A stretch of DNA of 64,000 nt from Stappia stellulata (lineage in GTDB: Bacteria > Pseudomonadota > Alphaproteobacteria > Rhizobiales > Stappiaceae), in contig NZ_JAIVMF010000004.1 of the NCBI RefSeq assembly GCF_020176715.1, positions 282,647 through 346,646 on the forward strand. The letters run 5' to 3'. Each line of letters starts with the position of its first letter. Position 1 is the stretch's first letter. The position numbers and the translations under genes are program-made. Positions 1-9,767 of this stretch are shown here, in pieces. The notes beneath the pieces are model-generated. The model had not been told where the DNA came from and did not search any database. It saw nothing but the letters and a program-made list of their open reading frames with translations.

Positions 1-1
1 G

Positions 2-181
2 CCCTATGTCACCGTGCGCGGCCGCCTGGAGGCGCTGTTCTCGCGCCCGCTGTTGCATCAGCTTGCGGACATGCTGGAAGAGGATCCCGAAACGCCCGGA
101 CGCCTCGGCGTGTGGAGCGGCGGCGTGTTCTTCCCCGTCCCCGCCGAGGTCGCCGCGCCCGACGGGGAGGAGGCGACGTGA
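2..181 (+). CDS. DUF1285 family protein, C-terminal part (5' end outside window)
   Basis: The frame is open from the window edge to a TGA at 179-181 and encodes the last 59 residues. The visible part begins PYVTVRGRLEALFSRPLLHQ and ends in a GVWSGGVFFPVP-type stretch, as I recall for the C-terminus of DUF1285 proteins. The family's function is unknown. Its stop overlaps the GTG start of the CoA pyrophosphatase gene (GTGA), so the two are translationally coupled, an arrangement I recall from related alphaproteobacteria. The family name rests on a short fragment. Confidence 0.7.
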   Translation, partial: PYVTVRGRLEALFSRPLLHQLADMLEEDPETPGRLGVWSGGVFFPVPAEVAAPDGEEAT

Positions 182-828
182 GCCTCGCCGCCGACGCCGG
201 CGACCGGGGCTTTTTGGCCTCCGCCGAAGCCTTCACGCATCATGCCAGCACCCGCATCGAGCGCGTCGCGCGCGGCGAGGTCGGCGATCATATCCTCAAT
301 CCGGACCTTGGACCCTTTGCCTTCGCCAAGCGTCCGCCCCGCGATGCGGCGGTGCTGATCGCCGTCGTCGAACGGGCCGAGGGCGCGAGCGTCATCCTGA
401 CCCAGCGCACGGATCACCTGCCGTCCCACGCCGGGCAGATTTCGCTTCCGGGAGGCAAGATCGAACCGCATGACGACGGTCCGCTCGGCGCGGCCCTGCG
501 CGAGGCGGACGAGGAAATCGGCCTGTCGCCCGGTCTCGTGCGGCCCGCCGGCATTCTTCCCACCTATCTGACCGGTTCCGGGTATAGGGTGGCCCCGGTG
601 GTGGCGCTGGTTGATCCGGCGGCCCGTCTGACGCCCGATCCCGGCGAGGTGGCCGAGGTCTTCGAGGTTCCGCTCAGCTTCCTGATGGACGAGGCCAATC
701 ACCTGCGGCAAAGCCGGATGCTCGCCGGCAAGCCGCGCTATTTCTACGCCATGCCCTACAGGGAGCGCTACATCTGGGGCGTGACTGCCGGGATCCTGAG
801 GCTCTTGTACGAAACGGTTTGCCGCTGA
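178..828 (+). CDS. CoA pyrophosphatase (Nudix hydrolase, NudL-like)
   Basis: Predicted to hydrolyse CoA and its derivatives to phosphopantetheine and 3',5'-ADP in the cytoplasm. The 216-residue product has the UPF0035 motif (TQRTDHLPSHAGQISLPGGK) followed directly by a Nudix box ending READEEIGL. The Asp in place of the first Nudix Glu is also found in E. coli NudL. I chose the GTG at 178 because it forms a GTGA overlap with the DUF1285 stop; an in-frame ATG at 112 would overlap that gene by 70 bases. The gene overlaps the next by one base (TGATG), so this is a tightly coupled operon leading to cca. Confidence 0.9.
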   Translation: MSLAADAGDRGFLASAEAFTHHASTRIERVARGEVGDHILNPDLGPFAFAKRPPRDAAVLIAVVERAEGASVILTQRTDHLPSHAGQISLPGGKIEPHDDGPLGAALREADEEIGLSPGLVRPAGILPTYLTGSGYRVAPVVALVDPAARLTPDPGEVAEVFEVPLSFLMDEANHLRQSRMLAGKPRYFYAMPYRERYIWGVTAGILRLLYETVCR

Positions 829-1088
829 TGCTGCGTATTGTTCTTACCCAACTGTTCCTGTTCGCGCTGCCCTTCATCGGGTATGCGGTCTGGCTCTTCG
901 TCAACAAGAAGGCGCAAACCTCCGAAAACTGGCGCAAGGGACCGATTATCTGGATGGTCATCGGCGGCTGCGCTCTGGCGATTGCCGGCATGGTGTGGCT
1001 CGCCACCTTCGAGGGGCTGCCGGAAGGAAAGGTCTACAAGCCGGCGGAACTGCGTGACGGGGTGTTCATTCCCGGCCGCTACGAATAG
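828..1088 (+). CDS. DUF6111 family small membrane protein
   Basis: An 86-residue protein with two predicted transmembrane helices (about residues 3-24 and 39-60), separated by a short positively charged loop (NKKAQTSENWRKGP). The C-terminal tail ends GVFIPGRYE, as I remember for DUF6111 proteins between nudL and cca in Hyphomicrobiales. Function unknown. The ATG overlaps the stop of the CoA pyrophosphatase by one base, and cca follows within about 15 bases. Confidence 0.75.
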   Translation: MLRIVLTQLFLFALPFIGYAVWLFVNKKAQTSENWRKGPIIWMVIGGCALAIAGMVWLATFEGLPEGKVYKPAELRDGVFIPGRYE

Positions 1089-1103
1089 GGCGTGGTGCTA
1101 TCT

Positions 1104-2345
1104 ATGACCGCGCGGATCACCGCGGACTGGCTGCATGAGCCGGCGCTTCAGGCCGTCTTCGACGCGCTCGAGACCGATGGCGACACCGCGCGCGTGGTCG
1201 GCGGCGCCGTGCGCAACACGCTGCTTGGCCTGCCCGCCACCGATATCGACATCTCGACCACGGCGGAACCGTCCGCGGTGATGGAAAAGGCGGCTGCCCA
1301 CGGGCTCAAGGCCGTTCCGACCGGCTTCGACCACGGTACCGTCACGCTGGTTACGCGGGGCACCCCCTATGAGGTGACCTCCCTGCGCGAGGACGTGAAG
1401 ACCCACGGCCGGTCCGCAACCGTGCGCTTCGGCCGCAGCTGGCAGCATGATGCCGAGCGGCGCGACTTCACCATGAACGCGCTCTACTGCGACCGTCACG
1501 GCACCGTCTACGATCCGGTCGGCGGGCTGCCCGACCTTCGGGCCCGGCATGTGCGCTTCATCGGCGATCCGCGTCTCAGGATCGCGGAGGACTATCTGCG
1601 CATCCTGCGGTTCTTCCGCTTTCACGCCCAATATGGCGCCGGCGATCTGGATGCAGCCGGTATCGCGGCGGTCACAGAGCTTCGCGACGGGCTTGCCGGG
1701 CTGTCGGCGGAGCGCATCGGCATGGAAATGCGCAAGCTCGTCTCGGCGCCGCGAGCCGCCGAGACGATACAGGCGATGCGCGATGCCGGCATCGTGTCGC
1801 GGGTGCTGGCGACCCATGGCGGGCTGCGGCCGTTCCAGGATCTGCGCGCGCTCGATCCGCTGGCGCCGGAGGCGTGCTCGCCGGCGCTGGCGCTTGCCGT
1901 CCTCAGCGACGGCGGCGAGGCGGATCTTGACGACATGGCCGACCACTTGCGGCTGTCCAATGCGGAGCGCAAGCGCATGAAGGCCGCGCGCAGCGCCTCC
2001 GACATTCCGCGCGGCTGGGGCGAGGCGCGGCCCGCCCCCGTGAGCGACACGGAGATCCGGCGCCTGTTGTTTCTCGCCGGCCGCGAGGCCGCCATCGACG
2101 GCCTGCTGCATGCCTGGGCAAATGCCGGCACGGGGCCTGAGGATCCGGTGTTCCTGCCGGCGCTTGAGCGCCTGCGCGAGGCCGAGATCCCGGTGTTTCC
2201 GCTGACCGGCAAGGATCTTCTCGCCGCAGGAGTACCGGCAGGCCCCCATGTCGGAGAGGCGCTGGCACGGGCGCAGGCCGCCTGGATCGACAGCGATTTC
2301 TCGCTCGATCGCGACGCTCTGCTGGCCGTCGCGACGGGGGCTTGA
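1104..2345 (+). CDS. cca: CCA tRNA nucleotidyltransferase (class II)
   Basis: Adds or repairs the 3'-terminal CCA of tRNAs using CTP and ATP. The 413-residue protein has the class II nucleotidyltransferase head near the N-terminus: a Gly-rich GGAVRNTLLG loop followed by the metal-binding DIDIST motif. Further on are RRDFTMNALYCD and the conserved EDYLRILRFFRFHAQYG, then a helical RNA-binding region. Two in-frame GTG codons at 1092 and 1095 are possible alternative starts; the ATG at 1104 gives the usual family N-terminus. Last gene of the coupled operon with nudL and DUF6111. Confidence 0.92.
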   Translation: MTARITADWLHEPALQAVFDALETDGDTARVVGGAVRNTLLGLPATDIDISTTAEPSAVMEKAAAHGLKAVPTGFDHGTVTLVTRGTPYEVTSLREDVKTHGRSATVRFGRSWQHDAERRDFTMNALYCDRHGTVYDPVGGLPDLRARHVRFIGDPRLRIAEDYLRILRFFRFHAQYGAGDLDAAGIAAVTELRDGLAGLSAERIGMEMRKLVSAPRAAETIQAMRDAGIVSRVLATHGGLRPFQDLRALDPLAPEACSPALALAVLSDGGEADLDDMADHLRLSNAERKRMKAARSASDIPRGWGEARPAPVSDTEIRRLLFLAGREAAIDGLLHAWANAGTGPEDPVFLPALERLREAEIPVFPLTGKDLLAAGVPAGPHVGEALARAQAAWIDSDFSLDRDALLAVATGA

Positions 2346-2556
2346 GTTTTCGCTCCAACAGCAAGATTTCGCTATCTCGCCGTGTTTTCCCCGGCGCCGC
2401 ACCCGGTGCGCCGACCGTTGGCTTGACCGAGGTCAACGTAGCGGAAGCCGTTTTGGGGTTTGCTGAAGGCCGATGGTCGCCGCCGGGGCGCAGAGACGGA
2501 CCGGCCGGCCGCGTTCGCACCGCAGGCGAAACCCAAAAAATGTGGAGGGAACCGAG

Positions 2557-3084
2557 ATGACCGAACATGTTCTCGTGGCAACCGACGGGTCCGACATGTC
2601 GCGCAAGGCCGTGGAGATGGCGGCGCGGATCGCCGCCGCCTTCGGCGCGCGCATGACGGTGCTGCACGTCCTGTTGCACGGAGATCGCGCGGAGGAGGCG
2701 AGCCGCCTTGCCGAGGTGGAGCACCTCGTGCGCGATGTCTCGAAACGTGTGATGCCCGATTTCGGCAATATGCCGGCGACGATGCAGGACCTGCTCGGGC
2801 AGGCGCACAGCAGCGAGGAAACCGCGCGAATGGTCTCCGCGCTTGGCGATGCCATCGCAGAGCAGGCCGCCAGCCGGGCGCGCGAGCTCGGCGCACCCGA
2901 CGTGACGATCCGGGTGATGCCGGGCGACTATGCGAAGAGCATTCTCGAAACCGCCGAGGAGGTCGGCGCGGACCTGATCGTGATGGGCAGCCGGGGCCTC
3001 GGCGGTCTCAAGGGACTGCTTCTCGGCAGCGTGTCCAACAAGGTCGTCCAGCATGCCTCCTGCAGTGTGATCGCCGTCAGGTAG
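2557..3084 (+). CDS. Universal stress protein (UspA family)
   Basis: A single-domain 175-residue Usp-fold protein. It begins HVLVATDGSDMSRKAVEMAA, with an Asp in the nucleotide-binding loop. It ends with the ATP-binding signature GSRGLGGLKGLLLGS, then VQHASCSVIAVR. ATP-binding Usp proteins act in the cytoplasm as stress-responsive regulators; the partner here is unknown. The ATG at 2557 follows a TGGAGGGA ribosome-binding site. The 211 bases between cca and this gene suggest its own promoter. The next gene is convergent. Confidence 0.88.
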   Translation: MTEHVLVATDGSDMSRKAVEMAARIAAAFGARMTVLHVLLHGDRAEEASRLAEVEHLVRDVSKRVMPDFGNMPATMQDLLGQAHSSEETARMVSALGDAIAEQAASRARELGAPDVTIRVMPGDYAKSILETAEEVGADLIVMGSRGLGGLKGLLLGSVSNKVVQHASCSVIAVR

Positions 3085-3108
3085 CGCGGTAGCGCCGCCG
3101 GAGGCGGC

Positions 3109-4227
3109 TCAGTCCTGCGCGAAGACACCGGTCGCGGTCAGACCCTCGATCCGGGTTTCGCCGTCTTCCTTCAGGATCCGGCGCGGCACCGCGCCGGCCT
3201 CGCGGGCGAGCGCATCCGCAAAGGCTTGCGAATGGGTGACGATCCAAAGCTGTGTCCGCTCGCAGGCCCGCGCAACGACGCGGGCCAGAGGGGCAAGCAG
3301 GTCGGGGTGGAGGCTTGCCTCCGGTTCGTTGAGGGCGACGAAGGCCGGCAGGCGGTAGGAGAGAAGCGCGCCCATCAGCGCCAGATAGTTGAGCGTGCCG
3401 TCGGACAGTTCATGGGCTGAAAAGGCGCGCGGCAGGTCGGGAAAGCGCATCGCGAAACGGGCCGTCGCACCGTCGACGCCGATTTCGAGCCGCGCGCCGG
3501 GAAAGGCGTCGGCAACCGCCTCGTCGAGCGCATGGGTGTCGACGCGCACCTCGCTCAGCGTGGCGAAGACGGCGGCGAGGTCGGACCCGTCGGGCGCGAG
3601 CGTCGGGGTGGTGAGCGCCAGCGCGGGCTTGCGCAGCGCCGCGTCCCGGTCGGTGCGAAACCCGTGGTGAAAGCGCCAGTCGGCGAACGCGCGTCTCACG
3701 ATGTCGAGTTCGGGAAATCGTGCCCCGTCGCGAAAGGCGAAGAGGGCGGTCTCGGAGCCGAGAAGCTCGTTGGCGAAGGTCGCCCGCGTGCCGTCCGCCG
3801 CGCGCATGGTCGCGGTCGGTCCGGCGCGCTCCATCAGCACGATCGAACGGCGGCCGGCGGCGAGCGTCAGCTTTTCCGACTTCACCAGCGGTTCCAGCGG
3901 AAGGGCCGCGTCGGAACCGAGCTTGGGCAGGCCGATGGCGATGGAATAGGCCATGTCTCCCAGCCACGCGCAAAGCTCCAGGCGCACCGGCTGGCCCTTG
4001 CGCCGCGTGCCCGCCCACAGCACGCTTTCCACGCCGCCCTCTTCCGCAATCGCCCGGGTGATCCGCCCGAAGGCGGCTTCGCGAAGCAGCGAGAGCGCGC
4101 GGTAGAGGTTGGTCTTGCCGGTGCCGTTGCGCCCGACGAAGACGTTGAGCGCGCCGACCGGCAGATGCATCCGGCGGATCGAGCGGTAGTTCTCGATCCC
4201 CGCGGCGGTCAGCGGCGGCAGGCTCAC
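3109..4227 (-). CDS. AAA family ATPase (RecF/OLD-like)
   Basis: A 372-residue SMC/RecF-like ATPase without a long coiled coil. Walker A is GRNGTGKTNL (about residues 33-42), the signature helix is ELSDGTLNYLAL, the Walker B region is FVALNEPEASLHP, and there is a switch histidine in IVTHSQ. I see no TOPRIM or nuclease domain, so it is not a complete OLD nuclease. The N-terminus (AGIENYRSIRR) is typical of the family. It lies 10 bases downstream of hemF on the same strand and is probably cotranscribed. Its role is unknown; DNA repair or a stand-alone defence ATPase are possibilities. Confidence 0.8.
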   Translation of the reverse strand: MSLPPLTAAGIENYRSIRRMHLPVGALNVFVGRNGTGKTNLYRALSLLREAAFGRITRAIAEEGGVESVLWAGTRRKGQPVRLELCAWLGDMAYSIAIGLPKLGSDAALPLEPLVKSEKLTLAAGRRSIVLMERAGPTATMRAADGTRATFANELLGSETALFAFRDGARFPELDIVRRAFADWRFHHGFRTDRDAALRKPALALTTPTLAPDGSDLAAVFATLSEVRVDTHALDEAVADAFPGARLEIGVDGATARFAMRFPDLPRAFSAHELSDGTLNYLALMGALLSYRLPAFVALNEPEASLHPDLLAPLARVVARACERTQLWIVTHSQAFADALAREAGAVPRRILKEDGETRIEGLTATGVFAQD

Positions 4228-4237
4228 GCGGACCGGC

Positions 4238-5182
4238 TCACGGCCATTTCACCACCGGAGGCATGGAGGAGAGGATCGAGGCGACATTGCCGCCGGTCTT
4301 GAGACCGAAGATCGTGCCGCGGTCGTAGAGCAGGTTGTACTCCACGTAGCGGCCGCGGCGCACGAGCTGTTCCTCGCGCTCCGCCTCGCTCCAGGGCTTG
4401 TGGTAGTTGGCGCGCACCAGCTTCGGGTAGACGTCGAGAAAGGCGAGACCGACGTCCTTGGTGAAGGCGAGGTCCGCATCCCAGTCACCGGAGTGCAGGT
4501 AGTCGTAGAAGATGCCGCCGATGCCGCGCGCCTCGTTGCGGTGCTTGAGGAAGAAATACTCGTCGCACCACGCCTTGTAGCGATCGTAGTCGGCGACCTC
4601 ATGGGCGTTGCAGGCGGCCTCCATCGCGGCGTGGAAGGCGACCGTGTCGGGGTCGTCCTGGGTGCGGCGTGCATCGAGCACGGGGGTCAGGTCGGCGCCG
4701 CCGCCGAACCACTGGCGGGTGGTGACCACCATGCGGGTGTTCATGTGCACGGCCGGCACATGCGGATTGTGCAGATGCGCGATCAGCGAGATGCCCGACG
4801 CCCAGAAGCGCGGGTCCTCGGCGGCACCGGGGATCTGGCCGCGAAACTCCGGCGAGAACTCGCCGTGCACGGTGGAGATATGGACGCCGACCTTTTCGAA
4901 CACCCGGCCCTTCATGATCGACATCACGCCGCCGCCGCCCTTGGCGCCGGAGGAATCGGTACGCTCCCAGGGCGAGCGTTCGAAGCGCCCCGGGTCGGTA
5001 TCGGCAAGCGCGCCGGGCAGGGCCGCATGTTCGCCGGCGTCGTCCTCGATCGCCTCGAAGGCGGCGCAGATGCGGTCGCGCAGGCTGCGGAACCAGATCG
5101 CCGCCTCTTCCTTCTTGGCTTCGATGTCCGACGGAACCGGTCCGCCCTTCACGTCCTGTGTCGCTGCTTGTGCGCCGCTCAT
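4238..5182 (-). CDS. hemF: Oxygen-dependent coproporphyrinogen III oxidase
   Basis: Converts coproporphyrinogen III to protoporphyrinogen IX with O2 in haem synthesis. The 314-residue length fits the family. Visible signatures are the Gly-rich [20 protein letters not shown], then [40 protein letters not shown] and, near the end, [20 protein letters not shown]. It is transcribed away from the petABC cluster. The co-oriented downstream neighbour is the RecF-like ATPase gene. Confidence 0.96.
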   Translation of the reverse strand: MSGAQAATQDVKGGPVPSDIEAKKEEAAIWFRSLRDRICAAFEAIEDDAGEHAALPGALADTDPGRFERSPWERTDSSGAKGGGGVMSIMKGRVFEKVGVHISTVHGEFSPEFRGQIPGAAEDPRFWASGISLIAHLHNPHVPAVHMNTRMVVTTRQWFGGGADLTPVLDARRTQDDPDTVAFHAAMEAACNAHEVADYDRYKAWCDEYFFLKHRNEARGIGGIFYDYLHSGDWDADLAFTKDVGLAFLDVYPKLVRANYHKPWSEAEREEQLVRRGRYVEYNLLYDRGTIFGLKTGGNVASILSSMPPVVKWP

Positions 5183-5227
5183 GGTGCCGTGTGTCCTCGC
5201 TGTCGTTCTTGGGTCCGTCCGGCGCGA

Positions 5228-6292
5228 TCAGCGCCGGTAGATCAGGGGGTATTGCTCCGGTTCCACCGCATTGCCGTCGCAGTCCGGTTTCGCGCGATAT
5301 TCGATCATCTCGAAGGCCGCGTCGACGACCCGGTGCCGCTCGAAGGTTCCGCAATCGCCAAGCCCGCGGTCGACGGTGAAGCTGGAGACCGTGCGGGTCG
5401 CGAGGTCCCAGACCGGATTGAACAGGACGTTGGCCGACATGCGCGGGTGCCCCTTCACGTTTTGGAAGGTCAGAAAGCCGAAGTCGCCCGGTGCGTAGAT
5501 ATTGACATGGGCATAGACATAGGCGGCATTGTGCATGCCGGCACTGCAGCCCAGTTCCCAGATCGCGCCTTCCTCGCTCGTCTGATAGCCGGTCACGCCG
5601 ATGCGCTCCAGCGAGGCGCGCCAGTCGCACTCGTATGTGCTGTTCAGCGCCGAGATCAACGTGTCGGGCACATCGGCGATCCGCACGTCGTATTTCTCGA
5701 AGAGATTGCTGAAGTCGGTCCCGCCGTCGTTGCCGCCGTCGGTGGCGGAGGCGTTTGCCGGCGACGTCATGCAGCCCGCGCCGCCCTTCACGCTCATGCG
5801 GAAGGGAACATATCCCTGCCGGATCACCGTCAGCTTGCCCGCTTCCACCTCGATGGCCTCGCCTTCCTCGGGCGCGAAGGTCAGGTCGAGAATGACGCGG
5901 GTATCGCCGTCGTCGCTCCTGTAGAGCTGGACGGGGTAGAGATCGTAGCCGGTCGGCTCGCCGCCAACCGCGATGCGCCGCAGCCGGGGCACCTCCTCGC
6001 CGATGCGGATGCGAGCGGTGGAACGGGCGAAATCGAAGCCGAAATCCTCCAGGAAGACATGGGCGAAACGGTCCTCGTACGGATCGCGATTGGCCTGCCA
6101 CAGCCGCAGCGAACAGGCGCTTGGCGGGGCGATGTCGGAGGTCTGGAACAGGCGCACGTCGAGGTCGGGTCCGTCTTCGGCGGCGACGGCGGGCGGGACG
6201 GGCGCGACCAGCGCGGATGCGACCAGCGCCGATGCCAGCCATCGTGCGGCCGGGGCAGTTCGCCTGCCACGGGTGTCCCTTGCCGATGTCAT
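5228..6292 (-). CDS. Secreted DUF1176-like protein
   Basis: A 354-residue exported protein of unknown function. From the ATG at 6292 there is a basic stretch and a hydrophobic signal peptide ending PVPPAVAAED (about residues 15-38). The C-terminal third resembles DUF1176: FNPVWDLATRTVSSFTVDRG, then LGDCG and the closing C-G-YPLIYR pattern. The N-terminal half does not look like the DUF1176 proteins I know. Several cysteines suggest disulfides in the periplasm. A longer upstream reading frame would overlap trmL and lacks a sensible start. A second DUF1176 protein lies at 59490-60581. Confidence 0.7.
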   Translation of the reverse strand: MTSARDTRGRRTAPAARWLASALVASALVAPVPPAVAAEDGPDLDVRLFQTSDIAPPSACSLRLWQANRDPYEDRFAHVFLEDFGFDFARSTARIRIGEEVPRLRRIAVGGEPTGYDLYPVQLYRSDDGDTRVILDLTFAPEEGEAIEVEAGKLTVIRQGYVPFRMSVKGGAGCMTSPANASATDGGNDGGTDFSNLFEKYDVRIADVPDTLISALNSTYECDWRASLERIGVTGYQTSEEGAIWELGCSAGMHNAAYVYAHVNIYAPGDFGFLTFQNVKGHPRMSANVLFNPVWDLATRTVSSFTVDRGLGDCGTFERHRVVDAAFEMIEYRAKPDCDGNAVEPEQYPLIYRR

Positions 6293-6366
6293 ATGCCCCT
6301 CCGTTCGAACCCAGATCCTTGCCGCAACACTAGCTTGCACAAGGCGTTGCGCAAGCCCGCCGGCGA

Positions 6367-6840
6367 TCATTCGACCTGGCCTGCGGGAAAGCCGCGCGTC
6401 TGGCGCAGGCCTTCGCCCAGCACCATGGCGGCCGAAACGGCGACATTGAGCGAACGCAGGCCCGGCGCCATGGGAATGATCAGGCGCGCGTCGGCACGCT
6501 CATGCACCGCCTGCGGCACGCCGGCGCTCTCGCGTCCGAGCATCAGCACGTCCGTTTCGGCAAAGTCGAAGTCGCAATAGGCTATCGCCGCCGCCGTGCT
6601 CATCAGCACCAGCCGCCGCGCGTTTTCCGCCCGCCATGTCTCGAAAGCGTCGAAGGACAGGTGGCGAACCAGCGGTGCGCGCTCCAGATAATCCATACCG
6701 GCCCGTCTGAGCGCGTGGTCGGACAAGGGAAAGCCCGCCGGCTCGATCAGGTGGACCTTGACGTCCATGCAGGCCGCCAGTCGCAGGATCGTGCCGGTGT
6801 TCTGCGGAATGTCGGGCTGGTAGAGCGCAAGGTCTGGCAT
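6367..6840 (-). CDS. trmL: tRNA (cytidine(34)-2'-O)-methyltransferase
   Basis: SPOUT-family enzyme that 2'-O-methylates the wobble base of tRNA-Leu isoacceptors using SAM. The 157-residue product matches E. coli TrmL in length. It starts LALYQPDIPQNTG and has the knotted SAM-binding motifs MLGRESAGVP and IPMAPGLRSLNVAVSAAMVL. I chose the ATG at 6840; an in-frame ATG at 6852 would add only four residues. Read away from the ABC exporter gene at 7015, so the region between them (6841-7014) probably holds divergent promoters. Confidence 0.93.
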   Translation of the reverse strand: MPDLALYQPDIPQNTGTILRLAACMDVKVHLIEPAGFPLSDHALRRAGMDYLERAPLVRHLSFDAFETWRAENARRLVLMSTAAAIAYCDFDFAETDVLMLGRESAGVPQAVHERADARLIIPMAPGLRSLNVAVSAAMVLGEGLRQTRGFPAGQVE

Positions 6841-7014
6841 GGCGGGACACATGGTTTGCGGTGCGGCCGGTCGGAGCGCGGGGGGCACCGCAGCCGGCGG
6901 GCGCCGCAATCGGCGCCTGCCGGGGTGATAGACTGGCGGGCCCGCACTGTCATTCCGATTCGTGCCGCGAAACGACCGGCGTGGCGGATCGGTCCCTGAA
7001 ACCCGAAGCCCGGG

Positions 7015-8880
<1,866 letters not shown>

Positions 8881-9338
8881 CGACTGCCTGAATGTTGCGT
8901 TCGCGCAACAGGGTGATGCCTATATGCATCGTTGTGTCTGAGCCCGCTTTGCAATCGCCCGCGATCGTGTAAGGTTCGGATCGTGATCCCTGCGGTTTTT
9001 GCAGCGATCCGCCGCCGAGCCAATCGTCCACCAGCCCCAGACGCAGTAGAGGAGGGGTCGCATGATCGAAGTCGATATGCCCGATACCCGCATCGCCGCT
9101 GCCGGGGGTCTCATGTCGCCCTGTCGACAGGACACCGCCTCCGCTTCGTGACGGTCTGAGGCCCGGCGCCCGTCGCCGCGTTTTCTCGCCCGCGTTTTCC
9201 CATGATCTGCCGGATCCCGTCCGGCCCTCTTCTTCCTCGTCGCCGCACGCAATTCGCCTCCATTCGGCGAATGCGCGGATGTTTTTGGTCCGTGTCGGCC
9301 GTGCGGCGTAGTCCCTTTGACGTTCCGGGAGCTTTCCC
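8881..9338. other. Intergenic region between the first ABC exporter and the small membrane protein
   Basis: No recognisable long gene. Just after the exporter stop there is a perfect 7-bp hairpin with a TTCG loop (8893-8910) but no T-tract. A 29-codon open frame at 9062-9151 is preceded by a strong AGAGGAGGGG ribosome-binding sequence (listed separately). The rest shows nothing I can identify. Confidence 0.5.
9062..9151 (+). CDS. Possible 29-residue small ORF with strong ribosome-binding site
   Basis: The ATG at 9062 lies 5-8 bases after AGAGGAGGGG, one of the strongest Shine-Dalgarno sequences in the window. The frame reads MIEVDMPDTRIAAAGGLMSP and stops at a TGA at 9149-9151. I do not recognise the peptide. 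It could be a leader peptide, a gene remnant or chance. Confidence 0.25.
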   Translation: MIEVDMPDTRIAAAGGLMSPCRQDTASAS

Positions 9339-9767
9339 ATGTCTGGTTCTATCCCTCGGGATGCCGGCGCCGACCGCCTGTCGGTCGATGCCGCCGTCCC
9401 TTACCCGCAACGGATGCGGGCGCGCGATGTCTTGCGCGGCGCGCTCATTGCGGTGCCCGCGATTGTGCTGATTGCCGTCTTGCTGTTCCTGCCGGTCGCG
9501 GCAGGCGAGATCGCGCGTCTCGACGCCGTGGTCCTGCGCGGCGTTTCGCAACCCGCCGCAGCCCTGCTTGACCGGTTGACCACATTGTTTCTCGGCTTGC
9601 TTGTTGTCTCGGGCGCGCTGGTCGCCTTCGCGGCGGCGGTCCTGATGACGCCGCCGGCCCCCGGTCCGGTGTTTCCCGCCTCCCGGCGCTGGCGGCGCCG
9701 GGCGGAGCGCAACGTGCAACAGCCCGACCCGATGCTGTCCGGAGGTCAGAATGTTCGCCTGGTTTGA
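9339..9767 (+). CDS. Small hypothetical membrane protein between two ABC exporters
   Basis: A 142-residue protein with two predicted transmembrane segments (roughly residues 35-55 and 83-105) and a basic C-terminal tail. It ends 17 bases inside the next exporter gene, so the two are likely cotranscribed and coupled. The stretch LDAVVLRGVSQPAAALLDRL between the helices faintly resembles the N-terminal part of PAP2 phosphatases, but no phosphatase motif follows. It may therefore be a truncated remnant. Function unknown. Confidence 0.5.
   Translation: MSGSIPRDAGADRLSVDAAVPYPQRMRARDVLRGALIAVPAIVLIAVLLFLPVAAGEIARLDAVVLRGVSQPAAALLDRLTTLFLGLLVVSGALVAFAAAVLMTPPAPGPVFPASRRWRRRAERNVQQPDPMLSGGQNVRLV

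Noticed and set aside
3109..4227. RecF-like ATPase as part of a defence island
   Set aside because: It lacks a nuclease or TOPRIM partner, and its neighbours (hemF, usp) are housekeeping genes.
8893..8910. TTCG-loop hairpin as an intrinsic terminator of the first exporter
   Set aside because: The stem is perfect but only 7 bp long and no T-tract follows, so I do not call it a terminator.
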